64,000 bases of DNA from Tubulanus polymorphus (taxonomy: Eukaryota; Nemertea; Palaeonemertea; Tubulaniformes; Tubulanidae), in NCBI RefSeq assembly GCF_964204645.1, contig NC_134026.1:23268650-23332649 (forward strand), in the 5' to 3' direction. The notes below the pieces were generated by a model, which saw nothing but the letters and a program-made list of their open reading frames with translations, did no database searches and was not told the DNA's origin. A program made the translations under genes and the position numbers. Positions 24,613 to 36,929 of the stretch are shown here, one piece after another. Within the stretch, counting starts at the first letter, position 1. The number at the start of each line of letters is the position of its first letter.

Positions 24613-26042
24613 TATTTTCATTCTGAAAAGGGGCATTGTCAATAGTAAGTAAATGTATATTGAACTGAATGATGATGTATGTATTGTAGTATTGTATATT
24701 TTCATTGATAGTTTTATGTTAGAACTATTTTACCAATTAACCAATCATTTTAATCGTTAAAAGAATACCGGTACATGTTTTGAGGCTAAGGCATTCCTAA
24801 CATGTGGAATTGTTTTATTCTTTTAACCATCCACTAGTTGTACAATGTTCATCGTTGGTTTTAGTGCATGCCTTTTTATGAGAATTTACACAAATTTTGA
24901 TACAATTAGGAAAAAAACACGAATGATGTACGTAGTAATGTGAATGGAATTTGACTACTTCCCGTTTTAAAGCAGTCATTATAAGCGTTATCGAAATTTC
25001 TGGGGGTAAATGATGTAAGATATAAGATTTTAGTGCACTCAGTCGACTGACCTATTTAACGCAATTTAATGGCACCACGTTGATTTTCTTTTTCATTTTG
25101 TACGCATGTATTTTGTTATTTGATGATCACCAACATTCCATTCAATGTTAAATTATATGAAAATATTTTGATCCTTAACGCTTGTACGAGGATATTTGCG
25201 TCCCAGCATTCTTCCTTCAACGCCTTACTCACTCGATTCGGGAGTGAAATAATTCTACAACGCATTAGGGTAAAAGCAAGGTTCGTAATCAACTGAGGAT
25301 TTCATTTGAGGGATTAGATTATCAACTTGATTATTGATTATCACCGAGTGTAATCTATTGAAGTACCGGTACACCTCGTTGATCGCGTCGAAGAATCTGG
25401 CGCATTAGGGCTCATTCCATGTAGAAAAACATAACATAGTTATTGTGCCAAAATGTTTCCGAATCGAAGCTGATTAATCAGTTTTTTTTTTTGGTTTATC
25501 TTCCGTATTGTTTTGCCGTGTATTGACCTCCGAACGAAAGATCGTAACTTCGGGAATCAAACTCGTCTTACTGTTTAAAAATACTGTCTTGCTGATATTT
25601 TATTGAATCTAAATAACTTGCACAATATCCATAGTTTTATTAACTTAAAAAAAAGAATAGTTGATGCTGTATTTATACATAAGAAATAAACTGCTTTTCA
25701 AGCTGTAGTACGTTAATTCCTTGATCGAGAATAACATAATTTAGTATGTATTGAGTATTTACGAGAATGCCTTCATTTTTCTATGTATCGCTGTGAATTG
25801 TTAGACCAGTGATAAGTGAGGTCGTACCTTGAGCATTCATGTGAAAAATGTCTAATTTCCATTTTGCATATGCTTACGTGCGGAGTGTATTTACCCCGTT
25901 TGCATTTTGTCTCGACCTAGTCTGTTGATTTTTAGACGATACACGAATTATTCCTAAATTATTGTAACGATTCGTGCGCAGACACCTCGTGATCGAGTTG
26001 TTAGTATACATAAATATATTTTCATAGGGAGCAGCTTCCCCA

Positions 26043-26048
26043 AATAAA
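26043..26048 (+). other. Polyadenylation signal AATAAA (distal)
   Basis: Hexamer in CAAATAAAGG. It could end a long form of the CXXC transcript and lies 200 bp from the convergent 3' end of the channel-like gene. Confidence 0.4.
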
Positions 26049-26259
26049 GGCATTTATTTACAGTGAATTCATACATTGTTATTTGTTTCTTGGCTTTATT
26101 TTAAAATTGGAGATGGAGATGTCGAGGATCAGGTTGGAATTGGTTTTTACATAATTTTGATTGTCTATACACTGCAAACCCGAGGAAGTTGGACCGAATT
26201 CTGGTTCTATGTGAGGTCAAGTCTGGACTAGGCTCTCCGTCTCCCGCTGATCATCATCA

Positions 26260-29200
26260 TTACACAATGCCCTGGTGTGGATTCGGACCTACTCGATTGG
26301 ATGATCCGGAATGTTTTTCACCGTTGCCGTTAACTCTCTCTTTGGATCTTCTGCCGCGTGCGAACATAGCTGTCATGCTATCCAAACTTTGTTTTTGTTT
26401 CTGAAAGTAAATTCTTAAGTATTAGATATAGTGTGGCTCGTATATGTGTGTAGCTGATCATAAGAATTTCTTTCAATACTCGACAATCGATTAAGTCAAT
26501 TTAGATACATTACCATATATTCATCGTCTTTTCGGTTCATTTCTTTAGTTCGTCGATAATGCTACAAATAGTTGACAATTATGGCCTGAGAAGATCTGCC
26601 CGATTACTACCGATCGAAACAATGAACCTTGATTAAAAATATCCTTACCACTGTAGCCATGAATACAATGAGTACAGCTTGTACGAAGAAATGTATTGCT
26701 CCGAGGACGTACAAACAATACAAATCAATTCGAATCATTAGATCTGGGTTGTACTTAAAAACTGCCATGGTTGCCATTTGTATAGCTTGGGCTGCTAGTA
26801 ACGTTATCGATATCAATATGTAAATGTCCTGAAACAGCCAACAAAAATACCCAGTAAAAACTGTTTTCGTACGTACAGTCTTCGTTGTGGGTCTGATCAT
26901 CTTATCTGCAAATGCAATCGCAACAAAAACAAACGAGAAGATGAAGGATGAATCCAGAACAATTAATAAAAGGCCAACATGATATACAAAAAAAGAAACC
27001 ATTTGCAAACTGGGTACGACGAGATTCCGGATTATAGCACCACAATGTGCATAAGACCTGTGATCTACGTATTAGAATTGAAATCAAACAACAGTTAAGT
27101 CTCAGTAACAACTAAATCGCTCGTTGGTATTTGCTGGGGGATTCGCTGTAATTCGTAAATTCATAGACTGTAGAAATTATGAACGCGTTCATACTTACCA
27201 AATACGTCAGGTAAGATATTGGCGGTAAGCTTTGTTTTATAGTTGATTTGAAAGCGACACACGTCAGCAATAAGGTGAACGTTATGACCAAGCGTGCTTT
27301 GAAGTTTAAGGGCACTTCGCTATAAGCTGTAAACTTCAATGTAGTAACTATAAACTGAAAAATATAAGATACGTACTATTTCTGTTGTACGGAACTTTAT
27401 TTCTAGAGGACTTTGTATTTTGGCGCCAGAGGTCTTCATCGAAAATGTTGAAAAAGTGCTAACTACACGCGCAATATACTAATGTCACTGAAATCGAATT
27501 GATATGCTTAACAAAATTGTAATGAGGCCTACCATTATGAAAATTATGTTCCATACGTAATAACCAGGGTTCCGTTTGACTGAACATGTAAAATCTATGC
27601 ACGATTTCAGGATTTCCTTTCTGTCGGTTTGTTCTTCTCTTCGTATTCTGTTTGACGTCTCGACGTGTTGATAAAGCGTCCATTCGTCTTGGTCCAGACA
27701 CGAGTGAATGTCAACGGTTGACATTTCACAACGATCAGGTATCAATTCGACTTCCTCCACCGGCCGTTGACTGCTTACTTGTACTGTTAATTCCTAAAAT
27801 GAAAGGGGCTCCAAAATAGAATTTTGCAGGTCTATATCTTCCATCCATATATGATTAATGAAATGATACTACAACATTGCTCATTTTTCACGAAGTAATT
27901 ATCAAAGTAGTTAGAAAGAAAAAAAAATTTTAAGTACAAAGACTGTCGATTTTTTGGGGGTTAGTTTGTAGATTATACCTGCACATCAAATGGAAAATCT
28001 TCTAACTCCAGTGTTTCAGTAAATACTCCTTTGATGTTTTGATGCATCGTGATGACTGGATGCCGATAACCTGGTTGATGGTTACTCACTGAATATGTAG
28101 TGGAAATCTTCAGTCCATCATCCGTGCAGTTCAGGATTGCTATTTCGGGGCGCCATAGTTTCTCAAAATTGACCGTCGATAATTCCTGAAATGGATTTTG
28201 TCGGTCGTTTTAGATCTATAGCTGCTTCACTTATGAACAACACAACGGAGAACGTGGATTGAGAAGCTGAAAACTAGGATAAAATTGATAACCTTATCTG
28301 TCATGTTGGCTAAATGTGGTTCCGGCCATTTTGTTTGAACGAATATTTCAGCTTTGTACAATTGTTTCACCGTATCGACGTCTATTATCTTCTTGTATCC
28401 AACTCGCACTTCGACTGAAACCTTTAGAGAAATGTATCTCAAAGTTACATTCTTAAATTGTAATACCTAGATAAGCATCAATTAACGCGTACATTTTATA
28501 TCTGCACTTTTTCGCTCAGGGATAACATAGGATGATTGAAAGTCACGGTCCTTTTCGCCGAGGCGTTATATAAACAATCACATTATCAACCCGAAAACCT
28601 AAGGTCACTCGACTTCATTCTCTACGCAGTGTATGCACATTGAGTATAGCCGTTGTTAAGTGGCGTCTACGAGAAACGAGAAACATGGCAGGGAAACAAC
28701 GTTTCCGACATCAAACATGTTTGATTCCGTGTTTCCGTGTTTCCATGTCTCCCTGTGTCGTGTGCATTGGGCTTTAGCCATAACCAAAACCTTTTATAAA
28801 CGCAAAAAACAATATGATATAATTATGTGGATACAACCAATAATTGTAAAACATTGTTTTTACAAAATGAGAAAATTTCCATCGTGTTATCGACGAGTCA
28901 AGCAGTTCTTCTCATGGAAAATACATTGTATAAACCTCTTAGATGAACATTTTGATTTTTACATTTTACTTTGAAATGTGGTAATATTGTTGATATAAGT
29001 ACAATGATCAATTGTACTAAATATCACGTTTCCTTTTCATTGGAAACCGTTACTTAATGTTTTGTATGTGTCATATGTCTGAAACAGATGGTTGCGAGCT
29101 TTATGATTAGTATAGTTTAAAATGCATTGTGAATAATAATGTAGGACTACGTATATCACAGACCTATTTCTATATGAATATTACGGCTATAATTCTCCAT

Positions 29201-29497
29201 CCAAATCCCATTATTTGCACTCACCTTTTCGGATCTGCGTGGTTCTTGTTCCAGGTCTTTTACATCGTCGCTAAATACTTTCTGGGAGCTATCGCCTCTT
29301 AGAACTTGAGTATTTTCTTTCACCGCATTTGTCAAATCGATCAACAATCTAGAAATTTCGTCTTCGTCGATCCTTTTTCGCCGCCCGCTTTTTCGTCGAC
29401 CGTCGGTGTCGTGCGGAGATTGTGGGCCGTTATTTCTAGATCGCACCCGTTCATCAGTGGCCATTAGGGGACTGTCTTCAATCAATGGTAACGACAT
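26260..29497 (-). CDS. Cys-loop receptor (pLGIC) homologue lacking the Cys-loop cysteines
   Basis: Predicted pentameric ligand-gated channel-like membrane protein of about 525 residues in nine coding exons: 29225-29497, 28293-28421, 27979-28185, 27533-27793, 27199-27354, 26877-27057, 26649-26828, 26514-26561 and 26260-26400. The start MSLPLIEDSP is the first ATG. The first 90 residues are hydrophilic and charged, with no signal peptide. Ligand-domain landmarks are LYKAEIFVQTKW, FEKLWRPEI and FPFDVQ. The Cys-x13-Cys bracketing FPFD is absent (Glu and Leu stand there). RNPGYYVWNIIFIM begins M1 and KQSLPPISYLTYL ends M2; further hydrophobic segments and a final cytoplasmic HYRRTKEMNRKDDEYM tail follow. 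The junction between 27199-27354 and 26877-27057 is off by one nucleotide under consensus splice sites. That may be an unseen micro-exon, an assembly error or a real frameshift. Confidence 0.8.
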
Positions 29498-31163
29498 TTC
29501 GAACTCAAGAAAGGTCCTTGGGTCTCTAGAATAATACTGAATCCAATACCCTTTACTTCTTACGTCTATGCAAAATGTTCGATGTCTTTTAACCCAAATA
29601 ATCTGTTCTCAATAATTTATGTACATGTACATATTATAGACGAAATCAACAAAGTTTTGTCACGTCTCTTTGTTTGAAAATCGGTAATATCATTGTCAGC
29701 TCTTATGACACATTAACTTTCGATTTAATTTGCGGCATCTGCTTACGTTCGCTAATCCTTTTTCATACGGTGTCCCATCAAAACGATCTTCGATTTTCTA
29801 ATAGTGTTGTCGTGTTAATAACCGCTCGTATGGCGAAGTGCGACATACAGCACGGGTGACCATGACGCCAATGATCAGGTCAGAAGGCTAAATAGAACTG
29901 TATATGCAAACCGACAACAGTACTAAATCCGTCACTGTGTCTTAAAGACCGGTTCCATTCAAAATGTTTGTTCATTAAATTTTTCTTCTAGTGTATAGTG
30001 AACAATCGCATTAGTACAAGCTTTTCTCAAAACACGAACCTTTCTTAATCCTTGTACAACACGATACTTGTTTCAGTTGCTGATTAGAATAGCAAATCCG
30101 TTTAGCGAAGTTGCTAATTTATGAGCCAATAACCGGTAAATGAAATGGAGGTCCATGGTGCTAGTTGGAATAATCGCTGAAAAGGAAACTTCGATATTTT
30201 AGCTGCATTTAAATAGCTCGCCAACATAGAAAGCAATAATATGAAATGATGTAGTCCGGGACGAATTACACAATATCACCGACATAAACACGCCATGCAT
30301 AACTAATATGACAATCTGCAACCTCTGCCGAGAGAACAATAAATTCATGAACTCCCCATGTACGGCAATAGGGTAATAGCTACAATAAAATTCTCGCCAC
30401 TTGTGCTGCAAATAAAATGACGGGATCGTTTAGAGTTATTGAAAATGTTTTGTTTGTTCTGTTATACGCGTTTGAAGCGCCGGCTGCTGGATCTATAGAC
30501 GCGGCAGGTCGATCGGTTCTTCCATCGGTGTTCCACAGCCACATGGGGATACGTATGTCAGGTTTTTTCCAAATGAAACGAGTTATTTTTTAGTTCTACG
30601 ACTTCATTATTTATCATTTTAAGATATTGCAGTGAGAAGCTATGCGAAAAAATATAACTTTGATTGGAAATTGTGTTTAGTACGACATTCGAAAACGTTA
30701 GTTGATTTAGTTCTTTTATTTGACTGTATGTTTGAACGAATGCGATGAGGCAAAACTAAAAGATAAGGGTAAAGGATAGTACCGGATCCATAGACATGGA
30801 AATCTGAAGTCTCGGCTTCTGAAAGTGAAAGATTACATAATGGAAAATTCTAATTGGAAATTTGAAAAAAATATGTAGTTGACCTAGTGCACGTTCTATC
30901 GACCTGTTCTCTTTTATGTGCCATCAAAACAATTCTTTGTATTTCATTTCCATATTATGTGATTTTCAATATATATATCTACATATGTCTACCTATCAAT
31001 GGACGATTCGGGTGGGGCGAATTATTTCGGTCTATATAGTATTAGCCTACATATTACACTTGGCGAGTTCAACATAAATCAAACATCTTCACGTCGATTT
31101 CGCGCAGTAAAACACACTTCATATCTACGGATATCAATCCAAATCGAATAGCAATATTCTACG
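29498..31163. other. Intergenic stretch between divergent genes
   Basis: Lies between the 5' ends of the channel-like gene (minus) and the SLC22-like transporter (plus), so it holds both promoters. Apart from one short secretory-looking frame at 30417-30593 I see no gene or repeat. Confidence 0.5.
30417..30593 (+). CDS. Possible small secreted peptide ORF (58 aa)
   Basis: An ATG opens 58 residues with a hydrophobic N-terminal stretch (VLFVLLYAFEAPAAG) that looks like a signal peptide with a small-residue cleavage region, then SIDAAGRSVLPSVF. A GTATGT donor inside the frame at about 30552 would allow it to be a first exon instead. No homologue is recognised and no downstream exon was found. 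This is a weak call based only on composition. Confidence 0.2.
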   Translation: MTGSFRVIENVLFVLLYAFEAPAAGSIDAAGRSVLPSVFHSHMGIRMSGFFQMKRVIF

Positions 31164-34100
31164 ATGGATCTCGAAGAACGTCTCATAGAATTGGGAAACC
31201 GGGGTCGGTATCAAATTGTTAGTTTTATTTTGTATGGATTCAATTATATGACGGTCGTCTTTCAGCATCTTGGAATGGTCATGTACGCTAGGGATGTTGA
31301 ATACAGATGCAACGTAAGTATCAAAGAAGGCTAACTTAATTTCTTACTTAGTAACTTACTTACTTACTTACTTATTTACTTAGTCACTTACTTAACTTAC
31401 TTAGTTACTTAATTATTCTGTTTCTTACCATTCTTTTCTTCCGTTGAAAAAATATTATTGTGTTAGGGAATAATCATCTAACCTTAAATCCAATGTCAAT
31501 GAATATTTCTTATAAACCATTATTCAATTGTTAAATGTACATTATTATTCTATCGATATTATAACTTATTATGTACTATTACAGTTGCCAACGGGTGCAG
31601 ATCCAAACATTTCGGTGCCTGTAATTGAACGTGGGGGCAAACTAATTGAAAGTCATTGTACGATAAATAACTATGCTGTAACACCAAATGGACAAATGAT
31701 AATGAATGCTACTTCAAAGTGTGATTTGTTAGGGTGGAATTTCCCTGGCATCCGCCACATGGAAACCATGGCAAATACGGTAAGTATACGTACAGTACTG
31801 CAAGTGTAGTTCAAAAAAGAGTACATGTTTGATTAAATCATAAAGAATATTCTAATGTCTTTTTTAAGTCACAGGAAATATACATTTTTTCTGTTATATT
31901 TGCAGTGGTTATTGGTCTGTGACAAAGCTTACCTTAACTCGTTGATGATATCCGTTTATTTCCTGTGTGCAGCAATAGGTGGTGTTGTATTTGGTCATTT
32001 AGCCGATCGGTGGGGGCGAAAGCCATTAATTTTTATCCCTGCCATACTTCAAGCTCTGTTTGCTGTGGGGGTTTATTTTTCGACGGATTTCACCTCGGTT
32101 GCCGTTTGGAAAGGACTCCAAGGGTTCTTCGAACAGGTACCAAAATGCACAATTGTATGCAAATCCTTATGCGTTTTGAATTGTTAATAAGTGTGAAATC
32201 CATTTTACGTAATATACGTGACACACTTTGTACGTATTCATTTTTTATGAGTGAAATGTTAAATTCAGGGAATTCTCGTCACGAATTGGGTGATTTGCGT
32301 GGAATTGTTTGGTCAACGAATACGACCGATCGCCGGTATAACTGTATACGGTGTTTTCTGGGTGCTTGGTTATTTGTGGATGTTGCTTATGTATATGTTA
32401 GTCGTTGATTGGAAGTTGGTTCATCTGATTCTCTCAATTCCCGCTGTGACGATAGTTGTCTATATCTGGTAAGATTTGGGACCAAATATGAAAAAATAGA
32501 ACAAATACTGGAACGTTATTCGGGTTATTGTCATAGGAACACGAGTAATCAATCAGTATTTTGATAGGATAATGAAATTGATAATGTTGAAATTTCAAAA
32601 GAAATTCTATCGTCTCATCAATTCTCAAATAGGATTATATCCAATATCACGAGAAGTTCTAAACGCTGTTTCTATCTGTGATCTGATTTCTTAGGTGGCT
32701 AGGCGAGTCTCCTCTTTGGCTTCTACACAAGGGTAACCTCGACGCTTGTCGCAACTTGATACGTCGAGCCGCTCGAACAAACAAAAATCACGTTCTGTCA
32801 AAGCATCTTGACCCGAAGCACTGTCCGCTTCCCTCGAAAAAACCGGATATCAGCCCTGAATCGGGATGCTGTTCGATTCCTATTGCCACAAACAAGCATT
32901 TGAGAAACAATATGCTAGCGATGTTTCTAATAACGTATGTCCAAATGACGACAACTATGAATTCATCATTAATCATCGATGTAATTTCCTCTGACACATC
33001 AACTCTCGTACATTAACGTTTTAGATTTTGTGTCTGGTGGGTCTACTACGATCTGGCGATCTATCCACAAGCCTGGACAAACCATGTGATTATTGACCGA
33101 ATAATCAATATAGCTCCTACTGAGATTCCAATTTCTATCGTTCTTCCGATTATTCTCTTCAAAAGGACAACGTGAGTAACGATATCACGAGTTTGAACAT
33201 GAACCAAACAGATCTCAATTTCCTAAATGATGGATTCGAAAGAAATACTAATCAATATTCTTTATGGTGAACATCATTTTATTGTTTAGTTAGTTGACAA
33301 AATCGCCATGATACACAAGTGAAAATTTAGTGAAATAGTTTTTATCAGCTAATAGCTTTTATTTCGTTTACACAGGATCAGCAGAAAGAATGTTCTTATT
33401 ACTTTTCTACTTTCGATGGCCTTGGTTCTTTCAGTTGCTGCAGCATTGCCTAATAGTTCTTGTAAGAATACTTTCTATGAAGATAATCATGAATACTTTT
33501 TCTTTGTTTATCAATCAAACTACAAATCTATTGATTATTCATTGTTTTACTTGGTACGGTTTAGATCGTCTTAAACGTTTAGTACCGGTACCCGGGAGTA
33601 CTATGTGGTATTCTAATTTTCTAATTTTCAGCACTTGGAGACAGTATATCAAAAGTTCGGATGCCCCTTGTCTTAGTTGGTAAATTTTTCATAAGTGGAT
33701 GTATGGCATTGTGTTTCCTTTTTGCTGTTGAACTTTCCCCAACATCGGGCAGGTACGAACCATACTGTCGTTAACAGTTTCAAAAATATAGTTTTTTGAT
33801 TCGTAAGTGATTACTATAAGTTATGATTATAGACATTTTCACATGTTAGTAAATATAAAGTGAATTTTCTTTCTAGGGCAACGTTTATGGGGCGGTGTTT
33901 ATTGTGTGGTGCACTCGCTGTTGCCATCTGTGTCCAGATTCAGCGTATTCTGTCGGTAAGTAGGCCTACGTACTTCGATGAGCAACAATCATTTTTTTTT
34001 CAATTCAATTCACAAATGAAAGATTTTCTTATATAAATAATTTTTCCGTTTATAGAATTTATTTGAACGTTTATCACGAAAACATATAAATTTCAGGCGT

Positions 34101-35605
34101 CACTTTATCCAAGATCCAGTTATGTTGTGGATGTTGCTTTAGGAATTGTCGCGACATGGGCAGCCTTTATTCTTCCGAACTATACGGCGTTGGATCCAAT
34201 GCCAGAAACTGCCGTTGAAGCTAACCACGTCGGCCGAAGAAAATGGGTAATCCATGAAAAAGTGATTTGCACGAAATCACATGAAAGCATAGTTATGGGA
34301 TCCGATATACAATTATATCCAATTGGGATGGCGACCGGGTCACTTGGTCTACGATCAACTGGAGAGGAACAAACACGGGTAATATGGGTCGAAACATGTC
34401 AAACTGAAGAAGAGCTGCCTGGAAGTCCAGAAGAACCGATAGATAACAGTCAAACTGAAGAAGAACTGATAGAGGAAAATTCAGAAAAACCCAAAGAAGA
34501 ATGTCAAACCGAAGAAGAGCCAGCGAAAGAAAAATCAAAAGGACCGATAGAAGAGAGTCAAACTGAGCAGAAATCAGCAGAACCTATAGAAGAAAGTAGA
34601 ACGGAAGAACAACCAACAGAAGAAATTATACAAGAACCTAAAGAAGAAAGTCAATCTGAAAAAGAACAAACAGAAGAAATAATGGAAGAACCGCAAGAAG
34701 AAAGTCCAACTAAAGAAGGACCAACAGAAGAAATAACAGAAGAACCGCAAGAAGAAAATCAAACTGAAGAAGAACCAATAGAAGAAATAATAGAAGAACC
34801 TAAAGAAGAAAGTCAAACTGAAGAAGAATCAACAGAAGAAATGATAGAAGAACCGCAAGAAGAAAGTCAAACTGAAGAAGAACCAATAGAAGAAATAATA
34901 GAAGAACCGCAAGTAAAAAGTCAAACTGAAGAAGAATCAACAGAAGAAATAATAGAAGAACCGCAAGAAGAAAGTCAAACTGAAGAAGGACCAACAGAAG
35001 AAATAATAGAAGAACCGCAAGTAAAAAGTCAAACTGAAGAAGAATCAACAGAAGAAATAATAGAAGAACCGCAAGAAGAAAGTCAAACTGAAAAAGAACC
35101 AACAGAGGATATAATAGAAGAACCTAAAGAAGAAAGCCAAACTGAAGAAGAACCAATAGAAAAAATAATAGAAGAACCGAAAGAAGAAATTGAAACTTGG
35201 GAAAAACCAGAAGAGTGTAAAGAAGAAAGTCAAACTGAAGAAGCGCCAGTGGAAGAAAAGTCAGAAGAACCTAAAAGTCAAGTTGAGAAAGAATTAACTG
35301 GACAAGAATCACATGAACAGATAGAGGAAATTCAAACAGAAGAAGGGTCACCGGTAGATGAAACTACAATAGTTCACGATACTGATACTTTGACCAGTGC
35401 GGCGGCGTGGCCATTGATGAATGCCCCGATTGAGAAAGAGTTAACAGAAACACAAAGTTTACATATGAACATATTTGATGACGAATATGAAGACGGGGAT
35501 GAAGAAATACTCGAACCTACCGATGAAATGTTTATATCACGAGGTGGAGTTACGTGTACAACTTCCGTTGCAGATTTCAGTATGCAATCAGAAATGGAGG
35601 ACTGA
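31164..35605 (+). CDS. SLC22-like MFS transporter with long Glu-rich repeat tail
   Basis: Organic ion transporter-like membrane protein of 985 residues in ten exons: 31164-31313, 31585-31779, 31906-32136, 32269-32468, 32695-32934, 33025-33171, 33376-33461, 33632-33752, 33877-33955 and 34097-35605. All junctions are in phase. Twelve membrane helices are visible. After helix 1 comes a long extracellular loop with Cys and N-glycosylation sites, then WLLVCDKAYL and the MFS signature GHLADRWGRKP, all characteristic of SLC22. WWLGESPLWLL follows helix 6, and FAVELSPTSGRA sits around helices 10-11. Residues 513-985 form a cytoplasmic tail rich in Glu, Thr, Ser and Gln. About 18 imperfect copies of an 18-residue unit (SQTEEEPTEEIIEEPQEE type) occupy most of it. 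SLC22 proteins are usually about 550 residues, so the tail is exceptional. The substrate cannot be told. Confidence 0.9.
31344..31412. repeat. (TTAC)n tetranucleotide repeat
   Basis: Imperfect TTAC/TTAG/TTAAC repeat in the first intron of the SLC22-like gene. Confidence 0.85.
34390..35360 (+). repeat. Coding minisatellite, 54-bp unit (18 aa)
   Basis: Imperfect tandem units of about 54 bp with the core AGTCAAACTGAAGAAGAA inside the last exon of the transporter gene. The middle units (about 34750-35160) are the most alike. Two 36-residue doublets, in which the EEPQVKSQTEEEST phrase recurs, suggest a recent expansion by unequal exchange. The frame is kept throughout, so the repeat is under coding constraint. 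Confidence 0.9.
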
Positions 35606-35777
35606 TATGGGAGAAAATCTAATTCAAGAAAGCTTAATCATAATGCTTCATCATTATATTATCTAACGTGTATGATGAGATGAACAGCGTGAAACCTGGA
35701 CGGTACTTGTAAATGGAGGCGTGCATTACAGTTTACGTTTGACAACATTGTATTTTAACGCCTTGTCGATTGAAACT

Positions 35778-35783
35778 AATAAA
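35778..35783 (+). other. Polyadenylation signal AATAAA
   Basis: Hexamer 173 bp after the transporter stop codon, in ACTAATAAAGAC. Confidence 0.6.
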
Positions 35784-35987
35784 GACACATTTTTAATTAC
35801 AATTATTATTCAATTTAATGTCGCTTACGTGATACATGACAAGAGGCCACCAATCATCCGCACTTTATCAAGGAACCAAATAGTTTGGTAAATAGTTTGG
35901 TACTTTTGATGCTTTCAAATGACGTTGAAGACGTAAATCGGCGGAGCTTGGTCATCAATAAGAAACAAAGGGAGCGATTCGTACTAA

Positions 35988-36166
35988 CGGAACCTCGTTA
36001 CAGCGAACTTCACCGGGACCAGAAAATATGTTCGTTATAACCAATAGTTTGTTATATCCAAAATAAAACTCATCAAATCAAATGTTCTTATTCGGACGAA
36101 ATTCGATATTTGTTATATCCGATGGATCGTAATATCTGAGTTTGTTATAACAAGGTCCCATTGTAG
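35988..36166. mobile_element. pogo/Tigger-like MITE
   Basis: About 180 bp. The left end is GGAACCTCGTTACAGCGAAC followed by CACCGGGACC; the right end is GTTTGTTATAACAAGGTCCC followed by ATTGTA. The middle is full of TTGTTATATCC-type runs. Ends and length match the element at 24434-24612 in kind but not closely in sequence. Non-coding. Confidence 0.7.
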
Positions 36167-36929
36167 AATTCGGTGCTATGTGCACTGAGTCTCGAGTTGG
36201 TATTCCAACTGCGGTACCGGGTACCTTCTATGAATCGAAGAATAGTTATTGTCATTTTACCTCTCCCGTCCTCCTATCACCATTTAAGAACGTACGATTT
36301 TCAAAGTAAAATATTTGTTCTTTCGAGTAAGTACGGCGCGACGAGTACCGGGTACAATAAAAGTTTTTTCTCCAATTCAATTATTAGCAAAACATTTTAT
36401 TGAGGGAAATAGAATAATAAAAGAAACAACTGGTACAAAAATCTTAGAGAATCAACGCCGTGATTTTAAGCTTGTTCTATTTTCATCGAATTTGAGCATG
36501 GTTCTGTCGAGTTAGCCGCGCTGGTTATAGACTGGTTGTCGGTCCTCGGTCCACTATATCCGTTAAGTTGGTCAGGGAACCGTATGGTGCTGCCACCTAC
36601 AAAGTGCCATCTTATGACGTATGCGGAAGTAAACTTGAGAAAAATAAAAATTTTTTACTTTTCAAAAGTGTTATATTATTGAAACCCGGTGGAAAGGATA
36701 GTACTATGAAAAGGCGTTTCATCTGTTGTTTTTTCTTGTTATGAATAAGGTAGGCCTATGAAGAAATCGTTAAAATATGTCTATTTACCGTCGTCGGTGG
36801 CCTATTTTGCCGCTTTTTTGGGTGACGACAGCATTCGGAGCTACTGCCTGCAGTTTAGTTTAGGTGTCCCTAATGGTTATGTACCTTACCTTGCCGTAAC
36901 ACTATTCTTTAATAACACTAGCGCCACCC

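Larger units (their letters stand above)
23550..26095 (+). other. Long 3' region of the CXXC gene
   Basis: No gene is supported here. The stretch is AT-rich, contains a pogo-like MITE (24434-24612) and a second polyadenylation hexamer at 26043-26048, 2.5 kb beyond the stop codon. A long alternative 3' UTR is possible. Confidence 0.4.

Noticed and set aside
31344-31412. TTAC repeat as a regulatory array
   Set aside because: Irregular tetranucleotide repeat in an intron, best explained as a microsatellite.
34293-35233. Antisense frames rich in Phe, Leu and Tyr
   Set aside because: They are the reverse complement of the Glu-rich coding repeats of the transporter; GAA codons give TTC/TTT-rich antisense frames.
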